Source: Candidatus Uhrbacteria bacterium (GTDB lineage Bacteria; Patescibacteriota; Patescibacteriia; UBA9934; GWF2-40-263). Taken from it: 6,212 bases of DNA. Under the pieces are notes generated by a model, which saw nothing but the letters and a program-made list of their open reading frames with translations, made no database searches and was not told where the DNA came from. The translations under genes were made by a program, and so were the position numbers. Shown piece by piece: positions 6,027 through 6,212 of this stretch (its first letter is position 1; each line of letters opens with the position of its first letter). The stretch is taken from the NCBI GenBank assembly GCA_903831335.1, contig CAIKXH010000119.1:1-6212 (forward strand), written 5' to 3'.

Positions 6027-6133
6027 AAAAGTGAAAGAGTGAAAAAGTGATTGAAGGTGTGCCTCATTAATTTCAAGAAAAGAAAAACGACTTTCTTCCT
6101 TCACTCTTCCACTCCACCACTCATTCACTTTTG
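6027..6133. repeat. Low-complexity inverted repeat in the parA-parB spacer
   Basis: The left arm (about 6027-6057) is built from GTGAAA/GAGTG units, and the right arm (about 6099-6133) is its approximate reverse complement, with CACTC/TTCACTT units. Matching blocks include AAAAGTGAA, GAGTG, AGTG and GAAGG in the same order, with a central spacer of about 40 bases. In a parA-parB transcript the arms could fold into an imperfect hairpin ending about 13 bases before the parB ATG, with some mismatches tolerated as G-U pairs. No long U run follows, so it is not a normal terminator. It resembles in style the repeat at 3464-3568. Confidence 0.6.
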
Positions 6134-6137
6134 TTTT

Positions 6138-6212
6138 CTACAGAGCCCCCTCGGCTCGCAAGATAAATTCATGCGCAAGTCTTTCATAAGACTTCGCTGC
6201 CTTACAAGAAGG
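6138..6212 (-). CDS. parA: ParA/Soj partition ATPase, C-terminal end only
   Basis: An open frame enters from the right edge and ends with TAG at 6138-6140. The 24 visible residues include SCKAAKSYERLAHEFILRA, which matches the final helix of ParA/Soj proteins (pattern AAxxYxxLAxEFI). Position just upstream of parB on the same strand agrees. ParA is the Walker-type ATPase that binds nucleoid DNA and moves ParB-parS complexes. Its ATPase motifs are outside the window, so identity rests on the tail and context. The 124-base gap to parB is long for this pair, whose genes usually abut or overlap. Confidence 0.85.
   Translation of the reverse strand, partial: PSCKAAKSYERLAHEFILRAEGAL

Overview
The window holds a conserved set of bacterial chromosome-maintenance and stress genes: DNA topoisomerase I (topA, +), an unrecognised coiled-coil protein with a Gly/Lys tail (-), a RelA/SpoT-type (p)ppGpp synthetase/hydrolase (rsh, +), the partition protein ParB (parB, -), and the last 24 codons of ParA (parA, -, running off the right edge). 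I see no phage, transposon, CRISPR or plasmid genes. The linked parA-parB pair with ordinary housekeeping neighbours suggests a chromosomal locus.

The organism is a bacterium with standard code usage and moderate GC. Several traits suggest a streamlined lineage such as Patescibacteria/CPR: a short RSH that ends soon after its TGS domain, a TopA without cysteine zinc ribbons, starts without Shine-Dalgarno sequences at all four visible genes, compact intergenic regions and an orphan coiled-coil gene. This placement is an inference from style, not proof.

Layout: 1-44 is the repeat-like leader of topA. 45-2351 is topA, ending inside a bidirectional hairpin terminator (2330-2364). A REP-like palindrome (2367-2396) fills the gap to the convergent coiled-coil gene (2398-3453, -). 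3454-3643 is a 190-base divergent intergenic region with an inverted, period-8 low-complexity repeat and candidate promoters. 3644-5143 is rsh. It converges on parB (5153-6013, -) with only 9 bases between the stop codons, both of which lie in the stem of one bidirectional terminator. 6014-6137 is an unusually long parA-parB spacer carrying another low-complexity inverted repeat. 6138-6212 is the parA 3' end. No gene-free stretch exceeds 190 bases.

How the genes relate: TopA removes negative supercoils, ParA/ParB segregate the origin region, and RSH sets (p)ppGpp levels and so growth and replication rate. The genes are neighbours, not one operon, because strands alternate and both convergent junctions have their own terminators; only parA-parB are likely co-transcribed. 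The most unusual features are the orphan coiled-coil protein and a family of pyrimidine-rich, CTAC/CACT-based short-period repeats lying in sense orientation upstream of all four visible start codons, two of them matched by an inverted partner.
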